NCBI GenBank assembly: GCA_963922205.1
Contig: CAWUHX010000265.1
Span: 124,001 to 188,000, forward strand
Length of the DNA stretch: 64,000 nucleotides
DNA from: Romanomermis culicivorax
Lineage: Eukaryota; Nematoda; Enoplea; Mermithida; Mermithidae
Direction: 5' to 3'
The position numbers and the translations under genes were made by a program. Below the pieces are notes generated by a model. The model was given only the letters and a program-made list of their open reading frames with translations, did not search any database and was not told the origin of the DNA. This document shows, in pieces, positions 22,262 through 35,300 of the stretch. Within the stretch, counting starts at the first letter, position 1, and every line of letters starts with the position of its first letter.

Positions 22262-24575
22262 TTTTTTCCTCGAATCGTGCTCCCCTTGGGAAAAAAATTC
22301 AAAAAGGGAAAGAATTTTTGGGCTGTTTCCCCATTTGGGAAAGAAACTTTTGGGATTGGATGCAGAAAAGATGCATTTTGGTGCATTTTAGAAGGTCCAA
22401 ATCTCAAAATTTTTGGCGCTTCGCACCACTGTTTTTTTTCCCAGGCCTTTTCCCTAAATAGTGAAAGGGGTCAAAATTTTTTTTCCTATTTTCCCGATGT
22501 CGTTTTTTCGCTTAAAAATGCCTTTTAAAGCCTTCTGGTGTTTTCAGACCCGTTAATTCATTAAAATTGAGGAAAAAATTGAAATTTTCGAGTTCAAAGT
22601 TTGATCTACAAGCATTGGAACTAACTTTCAAGCAAACTATCCAAAAGCATAATGACTTTGAATTACATGAGAAATCGGTGGTTAAGTCCTCTATGATGAC
22701 AAGTGAGAACCCAAAAGGGATATTAATCTTTGCGGCGCGCAGCGCCGAAAAAATTTTTTGGGTATTGATATTCTGCGACGATAGAAAATCAATTTTCCGA
22801 ACATTTATTTCAAGAATTATATTTGAATTTTGTGTTCAAAAGTCGTAATTTCTAGAATCTTACTTGAAAAATTTTAATACCAGTATAATTTATTTGTAAA
22901 CTCTCATACTTGGTCGAAAATATATGAGTAAGCAGAGTATAAATTTCCGAAAGATATTTCCATGAAGCATTTTTTGAATTGATTTTACGTTAGAAAAGAA
23001 ATAATTGCATCAAAAAGCTTAGATTTGACGTATTGATCTTTCTCAAAAGGAAAAAATGCGAATCTTCATCAAATATCATGGTAAAATATTGAAGATTACC
23101 AATGAAAACATGAGATAATACGTTCAAGATGATGAAAACTATTATAGATTATATGATAAATGAAGGTAGACATGCTAAAAGTCGCGCCTGAGCTAAGTAA
23201 TGCATAATAATGATTATTAAAGTTATAATCGGCGCGAAGCGCCGGAAAATTTTGAGATTATGACCTTCTAAAATGCACCAAAATGCATCTTTTCTGTATC
23301 CGATCCCCAAAATTTTCTTCGCCAAATGGGGAAAGAGCTCAAAATTTTTTTCCCTTTTCCGAATTTTTTCCCGAAAAAGCACGATTTGGGGGGAAAAAAC
23401 AGTGCTTCGCACCGGTTATAAGTTACACAGTCATTATTATGTATTGTCTAGCTCAGGCGTGGCTTTTAGCATGTCTACCGTCACTTATTATTTAATCTAT
23501 AATAGTTTTCGCCATCTTGTATAATTTCCATACCTATAAGACCTCAGACCAGTTGGGGGGGGGGGGGTAAATCCGAAAGTTTTTTTGGGGGGGGGGGGGG
23601 GTAGAAAAAAGTCGAAATTTTTCCCAAAAAAAACGCCAAAAAACATACACTTTTTTGCAAATTTTTTTAATTTTTTCCAGACTCGGCGGGGGGGATAAAT
23701 GATTAAGGGTGCACGGTTGGCCAAGTTGAGGGGGGGGTCCCCCCAACCCCCCCCCCCCCAAGTACAGGTATGACTATTTCATGTTATAATTGGTGATCTT
23801 CAATAGATCTTATTTTGTAATTTTCCTTTCTTAATGTGAAATCAATTTAAAAGCTTCATGGAAGTAGTTTTCGGGAATTTCTACTCTTCTTACTCATATC
23901 TTTTCGGCCAAGCTCATGAAAGTTACGTTTACGAATTAAATTACTGATTTCAAAATTTTTCAGGTTATAAAATTCTACGACATTCAAACAGAAAATTCGA
24001 ATCTAATTCTTGAAATAAATGTTTGGAAAATTGACTTTCCAGAGCGTCGCAGAATGTCAATAATGCAGTTAGATCTTTTTTGGGCTCTTACTTGTTATCA
24101 AAGAAGACTTGACCGTCGATTTCTCATCTCATGTAATTCAAATTCATTATGCTCTTGGATAGTTTCTTCCACAATGCTTGTAAATTAGACTCCAAACTCG
24201 AAAATTTAAATTTTTGCCTCAATTTTAATAAATTAACGGATCTAAAAACATCGGAAGGTTTGAAAAAGCTAAAAAACACTTAAATAAAGCGTCTTTAAGC
24301 ATTTTAAGCGAATAAACGACTTCGGGAAAATGGAGAAAAAATTTTTGACCTCTCCCATTTGGGGAAAAAGCCAGCGGGGAAAAGAGGAACAGTGCTCGTC
24401 AGTCGTCACAGTTTTTTCCCCGCAAATCGTGCTTCTTCGGGGGAAAAAGTTCGAGAAAGCGAAAAAAATTTTGGGTTGAAAAAAATTTTGAGGATCGGAT
24501 ACAGAAAAGATGCATTTTGGTGCATTTTAGAAGGTCATAATCTCACAATTTTCCGACGCTACGCGCCGGTGATAA
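22262..24575. repeat. Nested inverted repeat module block
   Basis: 22520-23150 is matched in inverted orientation by 23780-24340 and again by 25130-25720. Landmarks are the ATTACATGAGAAATCG region near 22665 against CGATTTCTCATCTCATG near 24118, and the GAAGATTACCAATGAAAACA region near 23091. The outer GATGCATTTTGGTGCATTTT modules occur in direct and inverted orientation around it. Long G runs at 23557-23600 and 23692-23760 belong to another short repeat, also seen near 45550 and 50355. No gene. Confidence 0.6.
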
Positions 24576-24680
24576 CTTTAATTATCATTATGTTTTACCT
24601 AGCTCAGGCGCGGCTTTTATCATGTCTACCTTTATTTACACACTTAATCTATAATAGTTTTCATCATCTTAAACGCAAAA

Positions 24681-25121
24681 ATGTAATTGGGGGGGGGGGG
24701 GGGGGAAGTGCTATGGGAACCTCCCCAAAAATCGTCGATCATATGGCTAGCCATTGGGCGCCCCCCCCCCCCCCCAGGATTCTCCAATCTTATGGCTAGC
24801 CATATGGTAGCCCTAGGGACCCCCATAGTGTTAGTCGCAAAAATACTGAAAAATGTCATTTTTTCCATGAAAAATGTCAATTTTTGAACAAAAAATGGTC
24901 AAAAACGTCAATTTTCTCGGCGCTTCGCGCCATAAGTACATATTTTATCGTTTTTTAGACAAAAATTACTACTTTTTAAACCGTTTTTCGGACATTTTTC
25001 ATGGAAAAAATCGATTTTTTTTCCTTAGGAGACCCCTCCCCCCAAAATTTTGGGAATTAATGACCCCCGGCCCCAAAAAAGTGCTCCAACCCCCCTCCCA
25101 GACCTCGGAGCTCCGTTACAT
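24681..25121 (-). mobile_element. MITE-like element, copy A (ATGTAAY ends)
   Basis: About 440 bases with ends ATGTAATTGGGG and CTCCGTTACAT, so the termini are short inverted repeats (ATGTAAY). Internal landmarks are the CCATATGGCTAGCC palindrome, CCGAGGTCTGGG with a G run, and a GGCGCTTCGCGCC hairpin. At least four other copies occur in the window (26634, 27133, 39938, 48499). No open frame of its own. Confidence 0.75.
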
Positions 25122-25129
25122 GTATGCTT

Positions 25130-25720
25130 AAACGTATTATCTCATGTTTTAATTGGTAATCTTCATGATATTTAATGACGATTCGCATTTTTTCCTCTTG
25201 AGAAAGATCGATACGTCAAGTCTCTAAGCTTTTTGATGTGATTATTTCTTTGCCAACATAAAATCAATTCAAAAGCTTGATGGAAATATCTTCGGAAATT
25301 TATACTCCTCTTACTCATTAAATTTTCGGCCAATTTTATGAAATTTTACGGATGAATGCCTATTTTTCAAATGATAAATTTCTAAAATTTATCATTTTTG
25401 AACAGAAAATTTGAATCTAATTTTTGAAATGAATATTCGAAAAATTGATTTTCCAACATTGCAAAATGTCAATACCTGAAAACGTTTGAAAGTTAAACAT
25501 GTTTTTTGAGCTCCCACTTATCATCATGTAGGCCTTAACGTTGTGCTCTTGGATAATTTGCTTTAAACTTTGTTTTACAAAGCTTGTAAATTAGACTCCA
25601 AACTTTAAAATTTGAATTTGTTGAGTTGGTAGCTCCAAAAATTTCATCATGTTTTGAAAAGCTCAAAATCACATGAATAAAGCGTTTATGAGCATTTTTA
25701 AGCGAAAAAACGACTTGAGC
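25130..25720 (+). repeat. Third copy of the inverted module
   Basis: Same orientation as 23780-24340 and inverted relative to 22520-23150. It ends just upstream of the pyrimidine tract before the CAF1 gene. Confidence 0.6.
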
Positions 25721-25734
25721 AAATTGGGGGAAAA

Positions 25735-25990
25735 TTTTGCTTTTTCTTTACTTTTTTCGTTTTCGTTTCTTTTTTTATTTTTCCTTCAGTGTTTTCTTTT
25801 CTTTTCTTTCCCTTTTTTCTTTTCTTTTCCTTTCCTTTTTTATTCTACTTTAATTTTTCCTTTCCTTTTTTTCTTTTTCATCCACGTTTTTCTTTTTCAT
25901 CCACGTTTTTCTTTTCTTCTTTACTTTTTCCTTTTCCTATATTTTCTCTTATTTCTTTTCATTTCATTTCTTTTCTTTTCTCGGACCTTT
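25735..25990 (+). repeat. Pyrimidine tract upstream of CAF1 start
   Basis: About 250 bases of TTTTCTTTTCC-type low-complexity sequence ending some 110 bases before the CAF1 ATG. It includes two direct copies of TTCATCCACGTTTTTCTTT. It may belong to the promoter or 5' UTR, but no core promoter element can be assigned. Confidence 0.5.
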
Positions 25991-26100
25991 AAAATACCGG
26001 AAAATCATTGCCTCAAATTGTATTTTTCCAATTTTAAGACGCCAAACCGGACTTGAATTTTTTCTACCACCCGTGGCCGACCATAAAAATTGGAAAAAAT

Positions 26101-26373
26101 ATGGTAACGAGCGCCAGCGCCAATAACGCCAGCGCCGCGAATTTGACGGCCAATTCGAAATTGAACGAAGATTGCGGTATAAAAGAAGTTTACGCCAGTA
26201 ATTTGTACGACGAATTCGACCAAATGAGGCGTATCGTCGACAAATATTGCTTCATAGCCATGGATACGGAATTTCCGGGCGTCGTTGCTCGTCCGATCGG
26301 CGAATTTAAAAGCACGGCCGATTATCAATATCAATTATTACGTTGCAACGTGGATTTATTGAAATTAATTCAA
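26101..26373 (+). CDS. ccf-1: CAF1 exon 1
   Basis: Residues 1-91. Contains the first catalytic motif (D55, E57). Donor CAA/GTGAGT, phase 0. No spliced-leader-type acceptor is obvious upstream of the ATG. Confidence 0.93.
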
Positions 26374-29300
26374 GTGAGTTGGAAAATTTGTTAAAGTTGG
26401 TTTTAATTTGTTTTTTTTTCCAATCAAAAGATGAAAGTTTTGAGTGAAAAAAATCAATCTGGTCAGGATCCAAATCCATGTTATGTGGGGAAAAGGTTTT
26501 TTTTCTAGAATTTCATCCAAAATTTGTGAAAATTGTTTAGTTTTTTCCTCGGGGTTTCCAAGAATTTTCGCTGTTTCAATTTTTCATAGTTCCGGAAATT
26601 TATATCAATTAATTGAAAATAATTGAGGCATACATGTAACGGAGCCCCGAGGTCTGGGAGGGGGGGGGGGGTCGGGCCACTTTTTTGGGCCGGGGTCAGT
26701 AATTCCCAAAATTTTGGGGGAGGGGTCTTTGAAGGAAAAAAATTCGATTTTTTTTATGGGAAAAGTCCGAAAAAACGGTTCAAAAATAGAAATTTTTGTC
26801 TGCAAAATGATAAAAAATGTATTTGTGGCGCGAAGCGCCGGAAAAATTGACGTTTTTGACCGTTTTTTGTTCAAAAATTAACATTTTCCATCAAAAAATT
26901 GACATTTTTCAGTATTTTTCCGACCAATAGTATGGGGGTCCCTAGGGCTACCATATGGCTAGCCATAGGATTGGAAAATCCTGGGGGGCGGTCACCCAAT
27001 GGCTAGCCATATAGTCGACGATTTCTGCGGGGGGTTCCCATAGCACTTCCCCCCACCAATGACATGTAGGAATTCAGGTGAGCCGAAATACCGGCGAAAT
27101 TTGACGCAGGTATATTTGTTTTACAATCATAGATGTAACGGAGCCCCGAGGTCTGGGTGGGGGGGGGGGGGCGTTGAGCCACTTTTTTTGCGCCGGGGGT
27201 CAGTAATTCCCAAAATATTGGGGGCAGGGGTCTCTGAAGGAAAGAAATTCGATTTTTTCACGAAGAAAGTCCGAAAAACAGTTCAAAAAAGCAGTAATTT
27301 TTGTCTAAAAATGATAAAAAAATGTATTTATGGCGCGAAGCGCCGAGAAAATTGACGTTTTTGACCATTTTTCGTTCAAAAATTGATATTTTTCATCAAA
27401 AAATTGACACTTTTCCGACCAAAAGTATGGGGCTCCCTAGGGCTACCCTATGGCTAGCCTTAGGATTGGAAAATCCTGGGGGGGGCGGTCGCCCAATGGC
27501 TAGCCATATGGTCGAAGATTTCTGGGAGAGGGGGTTCCCATAGCGCTTCCCTCCAGTTACATGTATGTTTACAATCGAAAACGAAGATTTTTGATTGAAA
27601 AATAGTAATTTTTTATGTGTTTTTTCTGATCTAAAACCCTGATATATGGGGAAACAATTTTTTTCTGAAATTTCACCGGAAAATTATAGAAAAATTTTGC
27701 TTATCATCTAAATTTCTGTTCAAAAAGTTCAATTTTAGAAATTCCAGAAATTTATATTCTATATCCATAAATGATGATGAAATTTGGTCTAGATTTGTTT
27801 GTTTTTCAATCAAAAATGTGGTTTTTTGATTGAAATACTAATTTTGTCAGTTTTTTCTCTGATTTGGATCCTTTTTATGTACAAGAGAAGGTTTTTTTCT
27901 CTCGGGAATTTCGCGCAAAATTGTAAAAATATTTTGATTTTCCTCCAAAAGGCATCCAGTATTTATGGATTCCAGTAGGTCGAAATTTTCGTCAAATTTT
28001 GATTCAGGTTTTTCTATTTTTGCCATAAAAAATGTAGTTTTTGAATGAAAAACGCATCTTTGTCCGATTTTTCCGATAAATTGTGGGAAAATTTTTCGGA
28101 TTCAATGTTTAATTATGTGGTTCCCAAGAATTTCCGCCCTCTGAAATGGTACTAAAAATATGAATTTATTGGAATTAATTCGAATAAGTCAAAATTTTCG
28201 TTAAAATTTGATTACAGATTTGTCTTTTTTCCAATTAAAAATGCAATTTTTCGATGGAAAAAAGTCATTTTTTATCAGATTTTCTCTTCTTATTTTAAGT
28301 TTTGCTGCGAAAACTCTCTTTTTCCAGTTTTTTTACTAAGAAAATTGTGAAAAAATATCGATTTTCTTCTTTCTTTTTTAATTTCTTTTGTTTTTATGTT
28401 TAGTTTCTCGTTTCTGATTTTTTTCCATTTGGATTTTTCTCTTGATTAATTATTATATTTGGTATTTGCTGGCTTTTTTTAGTGTTTTAATATCTTATTT
28501 CTTGTTTGTTACTTTTTCTATTTGCTTTTTTTGCTTTTTATTGGTTCTACGTTTTGTTTATTTTTATAGTTTGTTTGTTTGTTTAGTTCCTCGTTTGTTT
28601 AATTTTTCTGGTGTGGATTCTGCTTTTGTTTATTTGCTTGCTTTTTCAGTGTTTTTATATTTTGTTCCTTGTTTGTTACTTCTTCCTCTTTTCTTTGTTT
28701 TTTGTTTATTTCTAGTTTGTTTCTTTCTGCTGTTTTTCTAGTTTTTTGTTTTTTTTATGTTTCTATGTTAAGTTCCTCGTTTGTTTTATTTTTCTGCTGG
28801 GATTTTTCTTTTGTTTATTATGTTTTGTAACTTGCTTGCTTTATTAGTGTTTTTATATTTTGTTTCTTGTTTGTTACTTTTCCTTTTCTCTTTTTTGTTT
28901 TTTATTCGTTCTGTATTTTGTTTTTTGTTTATTTTTATAGTTTGTTTCACTTGTTTTTCTATTTTTTTGATTTTTTATGTTACTATTACTTCTTCTTTTT
29001 TCTCTTTTTTTATTGGTTGTATGTTTTGTTTTTTGTTAACTTTTATGGTTTGTTTCTTTTTCTATTTTTATAGTTTGTTTCTCTTTCTGTTTTTCCAGTT
29101 TTTTGATTTTTTATGTTTCTATGTTTAGTTCTTCGCTTCTTATCTTTTTCTGTTTGTATTTTTCTTTTCTTTATTTATTATGTTGTGTTACTTGTTTCTT
29201 TTTTTAGTGTTCTTATATCTTGTTTCTTGTTTGTTACTTGTTCCTTTTCTCTTTTTCCTTTTTTATTGGTGCTATGTTTTGTTTATTGTTATAGTTTTTT

Positions 29301-32300
29301 CTTTTTTTGTTATTTTAATTTCTCGATTTTTTTGTGTTTTTATGTTTAGTTCTTCGTTTCTTAAATTTTTCCGTTTGGATTTTTCTTTTATTTATTTATT
29401 ATGTTTTGTTGCTTGTTTCCTTTTTTACTGTTCTTATATCTTGTTTATTTTTTGTTACTTGTTCCTTTTCTCTTTTTTGTTGTTTATTGGTTCCATGTTT
29501 TTTTTATTTTTATAGTTTGTTTCTTTTTCTGTTTTTCTAGTTTTTTGATTTTTTATGTTACTATCTTTATTTCCTCGTTTATTTTATTTTCCTATTTGGA
29601 TTTTTCTTTTGTTTTTTGTTTTAATACTTGCTTGCTTTTTTAGTGTTTTTATTTTTTGTTTCTTGTTTGTTATTTTTTTCCTTTTCTCTTTTTTGTTTTT
29701 ATTGATACTATCTTCTGTTTTTGTTTATTTTTATAGTTTATTTCTCTTTGATGTTTTTCTAATTTTTCGATTTTTTATGTTTCTATAATCAGTTCGTCGT
29801 TTGTTTTATTGTTCTGTTTGGATTTTTCCTTTGTTTATTCGTTTGGTTTTTTAAGTGTTGAAAACAAAATGATCGGGTAATTTCGGGTCTTCTTTGGGGC
29901 ACTTGATACATATCTAGTATCGGGCAGCATATCGAGTCCAGGTCCAGGTCCAAAGGTTCAAGAATATCGGGTCCCGATCGTACGAAATGGTCGGGTAATT
30001 TCGGCTCTGTTTCGGATCCGGGTACCTGATACCTCGATTAGCATATGTGCCCCAGAATTGGGTCCAAAATTCTAAGGATATTGGGTCCGGGTCCAACAAA
30101 ATGATCTATTAATTTCGAGCCAGGGTACCCGAAACATTTTAACCCAGAATCAAAATTTCAACTCAAAAATTGTGAAAAATGTCGGTTTCTAAAAATTTCA
30201 GTTATTTCAGGTTTTTACAGTTGCAAAAATATGGATTTGAAAAGTTTTTGAAAAGTCCGTAAAATTTGGCTCAGATTTTGCAGTCAAAAACTAGTTTTTA
30301 GATTGTAGAAATTGAAATTTGGAGAGAGTTTCCCTTATTTTAAGTTTTTTTTCGTGGAGAAGCAATTTATTCAGGAATTTTAGTCGACAATTAAGAGAAA
30401 AATTTTGTTTTTTCCCAAGTTTTCAATTCAAAATCCGTAGATTTTTTCAATTCGAGTTTGTCGAAATTTTCTGAAAAAAATCGAAGAAATAGTAATTTTA
30501 GTCAATTTTCACGTTATTTACAGCTTACAAGTTTTTTTGAACCCGTCAATTTCAATTTTTATACCGGAAAAAAGAAGGACTTTTGGGCAAGAAACGCATT
30601 TTTTAATTTTTTTGTTTGTTTTTTTTCTAGTTTTATTTTTTTCTTTTTTTTTTCTCCAGGTCGGTTTAACATTTTTGAGCGACAAAGGCGACATGCCGCA
30701 AAAATATACGACCTGGCAATTTAATTTTAAATTCAGTTTGGGCGAAGATATGTACGCTCAAGATTCCATCGATTTGTTGACCAATTCGGGTATTAAATTT
30801 AAAAAACACGAAGAAGATGGTATCGATTTTTTAGAATTCGCCGAACTTTTAATGACTTCCGGTTTAGTTTTGTCGGAAAAAGTTAAATGGATATCGTTTC
30901 ATAGGTAAAAATTTTAATTTTATTATTCTTTTTTAGTTAGTTTTATTTTTCTTACGCAATTTTTTTGATTTATTCTATTTTTAACGGTTTTTGTCTTTTT
31001 GAAATTTTTATTCTTTAATTTGTTTTGTTCTTCGAGGTTTTTCTTTTATACATTTTTTATCAAGTTTTGCTTTTTAATGGATTTTCTGTTTGGATTTTTT
31101 ATATTTTTTATTCATTTCGTTTTATTTTTCAGTGTTTTTTCTTTTTGAATTTTTTTTCATTTCTTAATTTATTCTGTTTTTATTTTTCAGTTTTTTGCCA
31201 TTTCTCCTTATGCTTCATATTTTAAATTTTTCAGCTTTTCTTTTGTTGTGTTTTTCTATCTGAAATTTTTTTGTCAACTTTTCCTTTTTTCTATTTGAAA
31301 TTTATTTTTCCTTTCTCAATTTATTTTTTTTTAATTTTAGTTTTTTTCTTATTTTCGTTTTTTTGCTTTTTTATTCGCAATTTTCTCAGCTTCCGTTTAT
31401 TTTTCTGGTATTTTTCTTTTTGAAATTTTCACCAACTTTCACTTTTTAATTTTTTTTCGTTTGAAATTTTTGAAAAAAAGAAAAAAAAAAGAAATTTTTG
31501 AAAAGAAATTTTTTTCCTTTCACAATTTATTCTGTTTTAATTTTTAGTTTTTTCTTTTTTTTCTCATCTTCATTTTTTTGTTTTTCATTTGAAATTTTTT
31601 TCAGCTTCTGTTTGTCTTTTTTTTGTATTTTACTTTTGGGATTTTTTAATCAGCTTTTACTTTTCAACGTTTTGTTCTATTTGGAATTTTCTTTTAAGAT
31701 TATTTATTTTGTTTTACTTTTTAGTTTTTCCATTTTTTTCTTATTTCATTCTTTCGCTTGAATTTTTTTTATATTTTAATGTTTTTTTATATTTTCGATT
31801 TCTTTTTTTTTCTTAATATATATTGTTTCACATTTTTTCTTGTTTTCATTTTTTTGTTTTTTTTTTGTATTTGAAATGATTTTCAGCTTTCGTTTGTTTT
31901 ATTTTTTTAACTTATCTTTTTTTTAAATTTTTTATCAACTTTTACTTTTTAATGTGTTTCTCCATTTTTATGCTTTTTATTTCTTAATTTATTTTGTTTT
32001 TATTTTTTTCATTTTAATTTTTTTTGAGTTTTTATATTTGAAATTTTTGCAGTTTCTGTTAGTTGTATTTTTTAGTGTTTTTGTTTTTATTTTTTAGTTT
32101 TGTCACATTTTTTCTCATTTTAATTTGTTTGTGTTTTTTATATTTAAAGTGATTTTCAGCGTCTGTTTGTTTCCTTTTTCAGATTTTTTTCATCATATTT
32201 TTTGTACGTTTCTCTTTTTTGAAAATTTTCTGTCTGTTAATTTTAAGTTTTTATTTTCCATTATATATTTTTTTCATTAGGTTTATTTTTTCCATTGTTT

Positions 32301-35300
32301 TTTCTCTTGGAAATTTTTTATCGATTTTCATTTTAGTTGTCTTTTCCTAATTGTGTTTCATTGTTCAATTTATTTTATTTCTTCTATTTTTTATTTGTTT
32401 TTTTTCAATAATTCTACTTTTAAAAAATTTTATATCGCTCCCTAATATTTTTTAAAATTTTTTTAGTTATTTTTTTGAATTTTCGTATTTGTTTTTTAGT
32501 GTTTATTTTTCTAAATGTTTTTTTCCACGGAGTTTAATTTTTTGGTCATTCTCTTTGGAATTTTTCGTTCGTTTTATTTTTTTGGGTTGTTTTGTGGAAA
32601 CTTTCCTCGCATTTTTTGGATTTTTATTTGTTTTTTCTAAGTTTCGTATTTATTTTTAATTTATTTTTTATTTTTCTAGTGTTTTTAAAATTTTTTTTTC
32701 CATTAAATTTATTTCTAGTGCTCTGTTTTTTTCATCTTCTAGACTAATTTCATGCAAAAAAAGTTTTTTCTAGCGGTTACGATTTCGGTTATTTATTAAA
32801 ATTATTGACCAATTGTCAATTGCCGGCCGACGAAAACGAATTTTTCGAATTATTGCAACTTTATTTTCCGGCCATTTACGACGTCAAGTACGTTATGAAA
32901 TCTTGCCGAAGTTTGAAAGGCGGTTTACAAGAAGTTGCCGATCAATTGAAAGTATGTGAAAAATTCATTTTTTTGAGCCTAGTATTCCTAAAAATTCCTG
33001 AATCTTGTCGAAACGAGAAGAATTTCTATGCAAATTTCTAAAATATAGGAAAAAGGAAAAAAACTTGAGAAAAATGCCACTAAAAAAACTTATTGCCATA
33101 TAATAGAAATTTTGCCCGTGGTAATACCTGAACTTGTTGAAATTCTTGGTGATTTTGACTGAAGATTTGAAGATTTTTCAAAAAATTTTCAGTGTTTTTT
33201 TTTTGTTTTTTCCTCTTTATCTTCATCCTTTTCCTTTTTCATTTTTCTTTTTTCTTCTTTCTGTTATTTTCTTTCGTTCTTTTTATGTTCCCTCCTTCTT
33301 TATGTTTTCCTTTTTTCCTTTCTTTTCTTAATTTTTTCAATTTCTTTTTTTGTTCTTTTTTTTCTTTTCTTTGTTTCTTTTCTTCCTTCTTTGATTTTTA
33401 ATTTTTTCTTATCTTAATTTTTTTCTTTACATTTTCTCTTCTCTCTTTTTCCCTCTCTTGCTCTGTTTCTCTTTGTTTTTCTTTTTTTGTTTTTTCTCTT
33501 TTTATTCCTCCCCTTTCTTCCATTTTTGCTATCTTTCTTCTCTTTATGTGTTTCTTTTTCTCTTGTTTCTTTTTCCTTTCTTTCTTCCTTCTTATCTGTT
33601 TCTTTCCATTTTTCATTTATTTCTTCTCTTTTTTTATTCACTTTTTTCTTCTGGTTTCTTCCCTTTCTCTTATCTTCTTTTTCTTTTTTCCTGATTCCAG
33701 TTTCCTGTCTTTTTTCTTTTCTTTTCTTAATTTTTTCAATTTCTTTTTTCTTCTTTCTGTTATTTTCTTTCGGGTTTTTATGTCCCCTCCTTTATGTTTT
33801 TCCTTTCTTTTCTTAATTTTTTCAATTTCTTTTTTTGTTCTCTTTCTTCTTTTTTCTTTTCTTTGTTTCTTTTCTTCCTTCTTTGTTTTTTAATTTTTTC
33901 TTATCTTCATTTTTTTCTTTATATTTTTTCTTCTTTCTTTTTTCCCTCTTTTGCTCTGTTTCTCTTTGTTTTTCTTTTTTTGTTTTTTTTTCTCTTTTTA
34001 TTTCTCCCCTTTCTTCCATTTTTGCTATCTTTCTTCTCTTTATGTGTTTCTTTTTTCTTTCTTTCTTCCTTCTTATCTGTTTCTTTCCATTTTTCATTTA
34101 TTTCTTCTCTTCCATTTTTTCTCTTTTTTTATTCGCTTTTTTCTTCTGGTTTCTTCCCTTTCTCTTTTTTTCTTTTTCTTTTTTTCTGATTTCAGTTTCC
34201 TCTCTTTTTTCTTTTCTTTTCTTAATTTTTTCAATTTCTTTTTTCTTCTTTCTGTTATTTTCTTTCGTTCTTTTTATGTTCCCTCCTTCTTTATGTTTTC
34301 CTTTTTCCTTTGTTTTCTTAATTTTTTCAATTTCTTTTTTTGTTCTCTTTCTTCTTTTTTTCTTTTCTTTGTTTCTTTTCTTCCTTCTTTGCTTTTTTAT
34401 TTTTTCTTATCTTCGTTTTTTCTTTATATTTTTTCTTCTCTCTTTTTTCCCTCTCTTGCTCTGTTTCTCTTTCTTTTTCTTTTTTTTGCTTTTTTCTCTC
34501 TTTATTCCTCCCCTTTCTTCCATTCTTGCTATCTTTCTTCTCTTTATGTGTTTCTTTTCTCTTGTTTCTTTTTCCTTTCTTTCTTTCTTCTTATCTTTTT
34601 CTTTCCATTTTTCATTTATTTCTTCTCTTCCATTTTTTCTCTTTTTTTTCACTTTTTTTCTTCTGGTTTCTTCCCTTTCTCTTTTCTTTTTTTTCTTTTT
34701 TTCTGATTTCAGTTTCTTTTCTTTTCCTATTTTTTTCAATTTCTTTTTTCTTCTTTCTGTTATTTTCTTTCGGTTTTTTATGTTCCCTCCTTCTTTATGT
34801 TTTTCCTTTCTTTTCTTAATTTTTTCAATTTCTTTTTTTGTTCTCTTTCTTCATTTTTTATTTTCTTTGTTTCTTTTCTTCTTTCTTTGCTTTTTAATTT
34901 TTTCTTATCTTCATTTTTTTCTTTATATTTTCTCTTCTCTGTTTTTCCCTTTTGCTCTGTTTCTCTTTGTTTTTCTTTTTTTGTTTTTTCTCTTTTTATT
35001 TCTCCCCTTCCATTTTTGTTATCTTTCTTCTCTTTATGTGTTTCTTTTTCCTTTCTTTCTTCCTTCTTATCTGTTTCTTTCCATTTTTCATTTATTTCTT
35101 ATCTTCCATTTTTTCTCTATTTTTATTCACTTTTTTCTTCTGGTTTCTTCCCTTTCTCTTTTCTTCTTTTTCTTTTTTTCTGATTTCAGTTTCCTCTCTT
35201 TTTTCTTTTCTTTTAATTTTTTTAATTTCTTTTTTCTTCTTTCTGTTATTTTCTTTCGGGTTTTTATGTCCCCTTCTTCTTTATGTTTTTCCTTTCTTTT

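Noticed and set aside
28442..29788. Several hydrophobic frames of 70-115 codons
   Set aside because: They are by-products of a T-rich tandem repeat within CAF1 intron 1; adjacent units give the same peptide in shifted frames.
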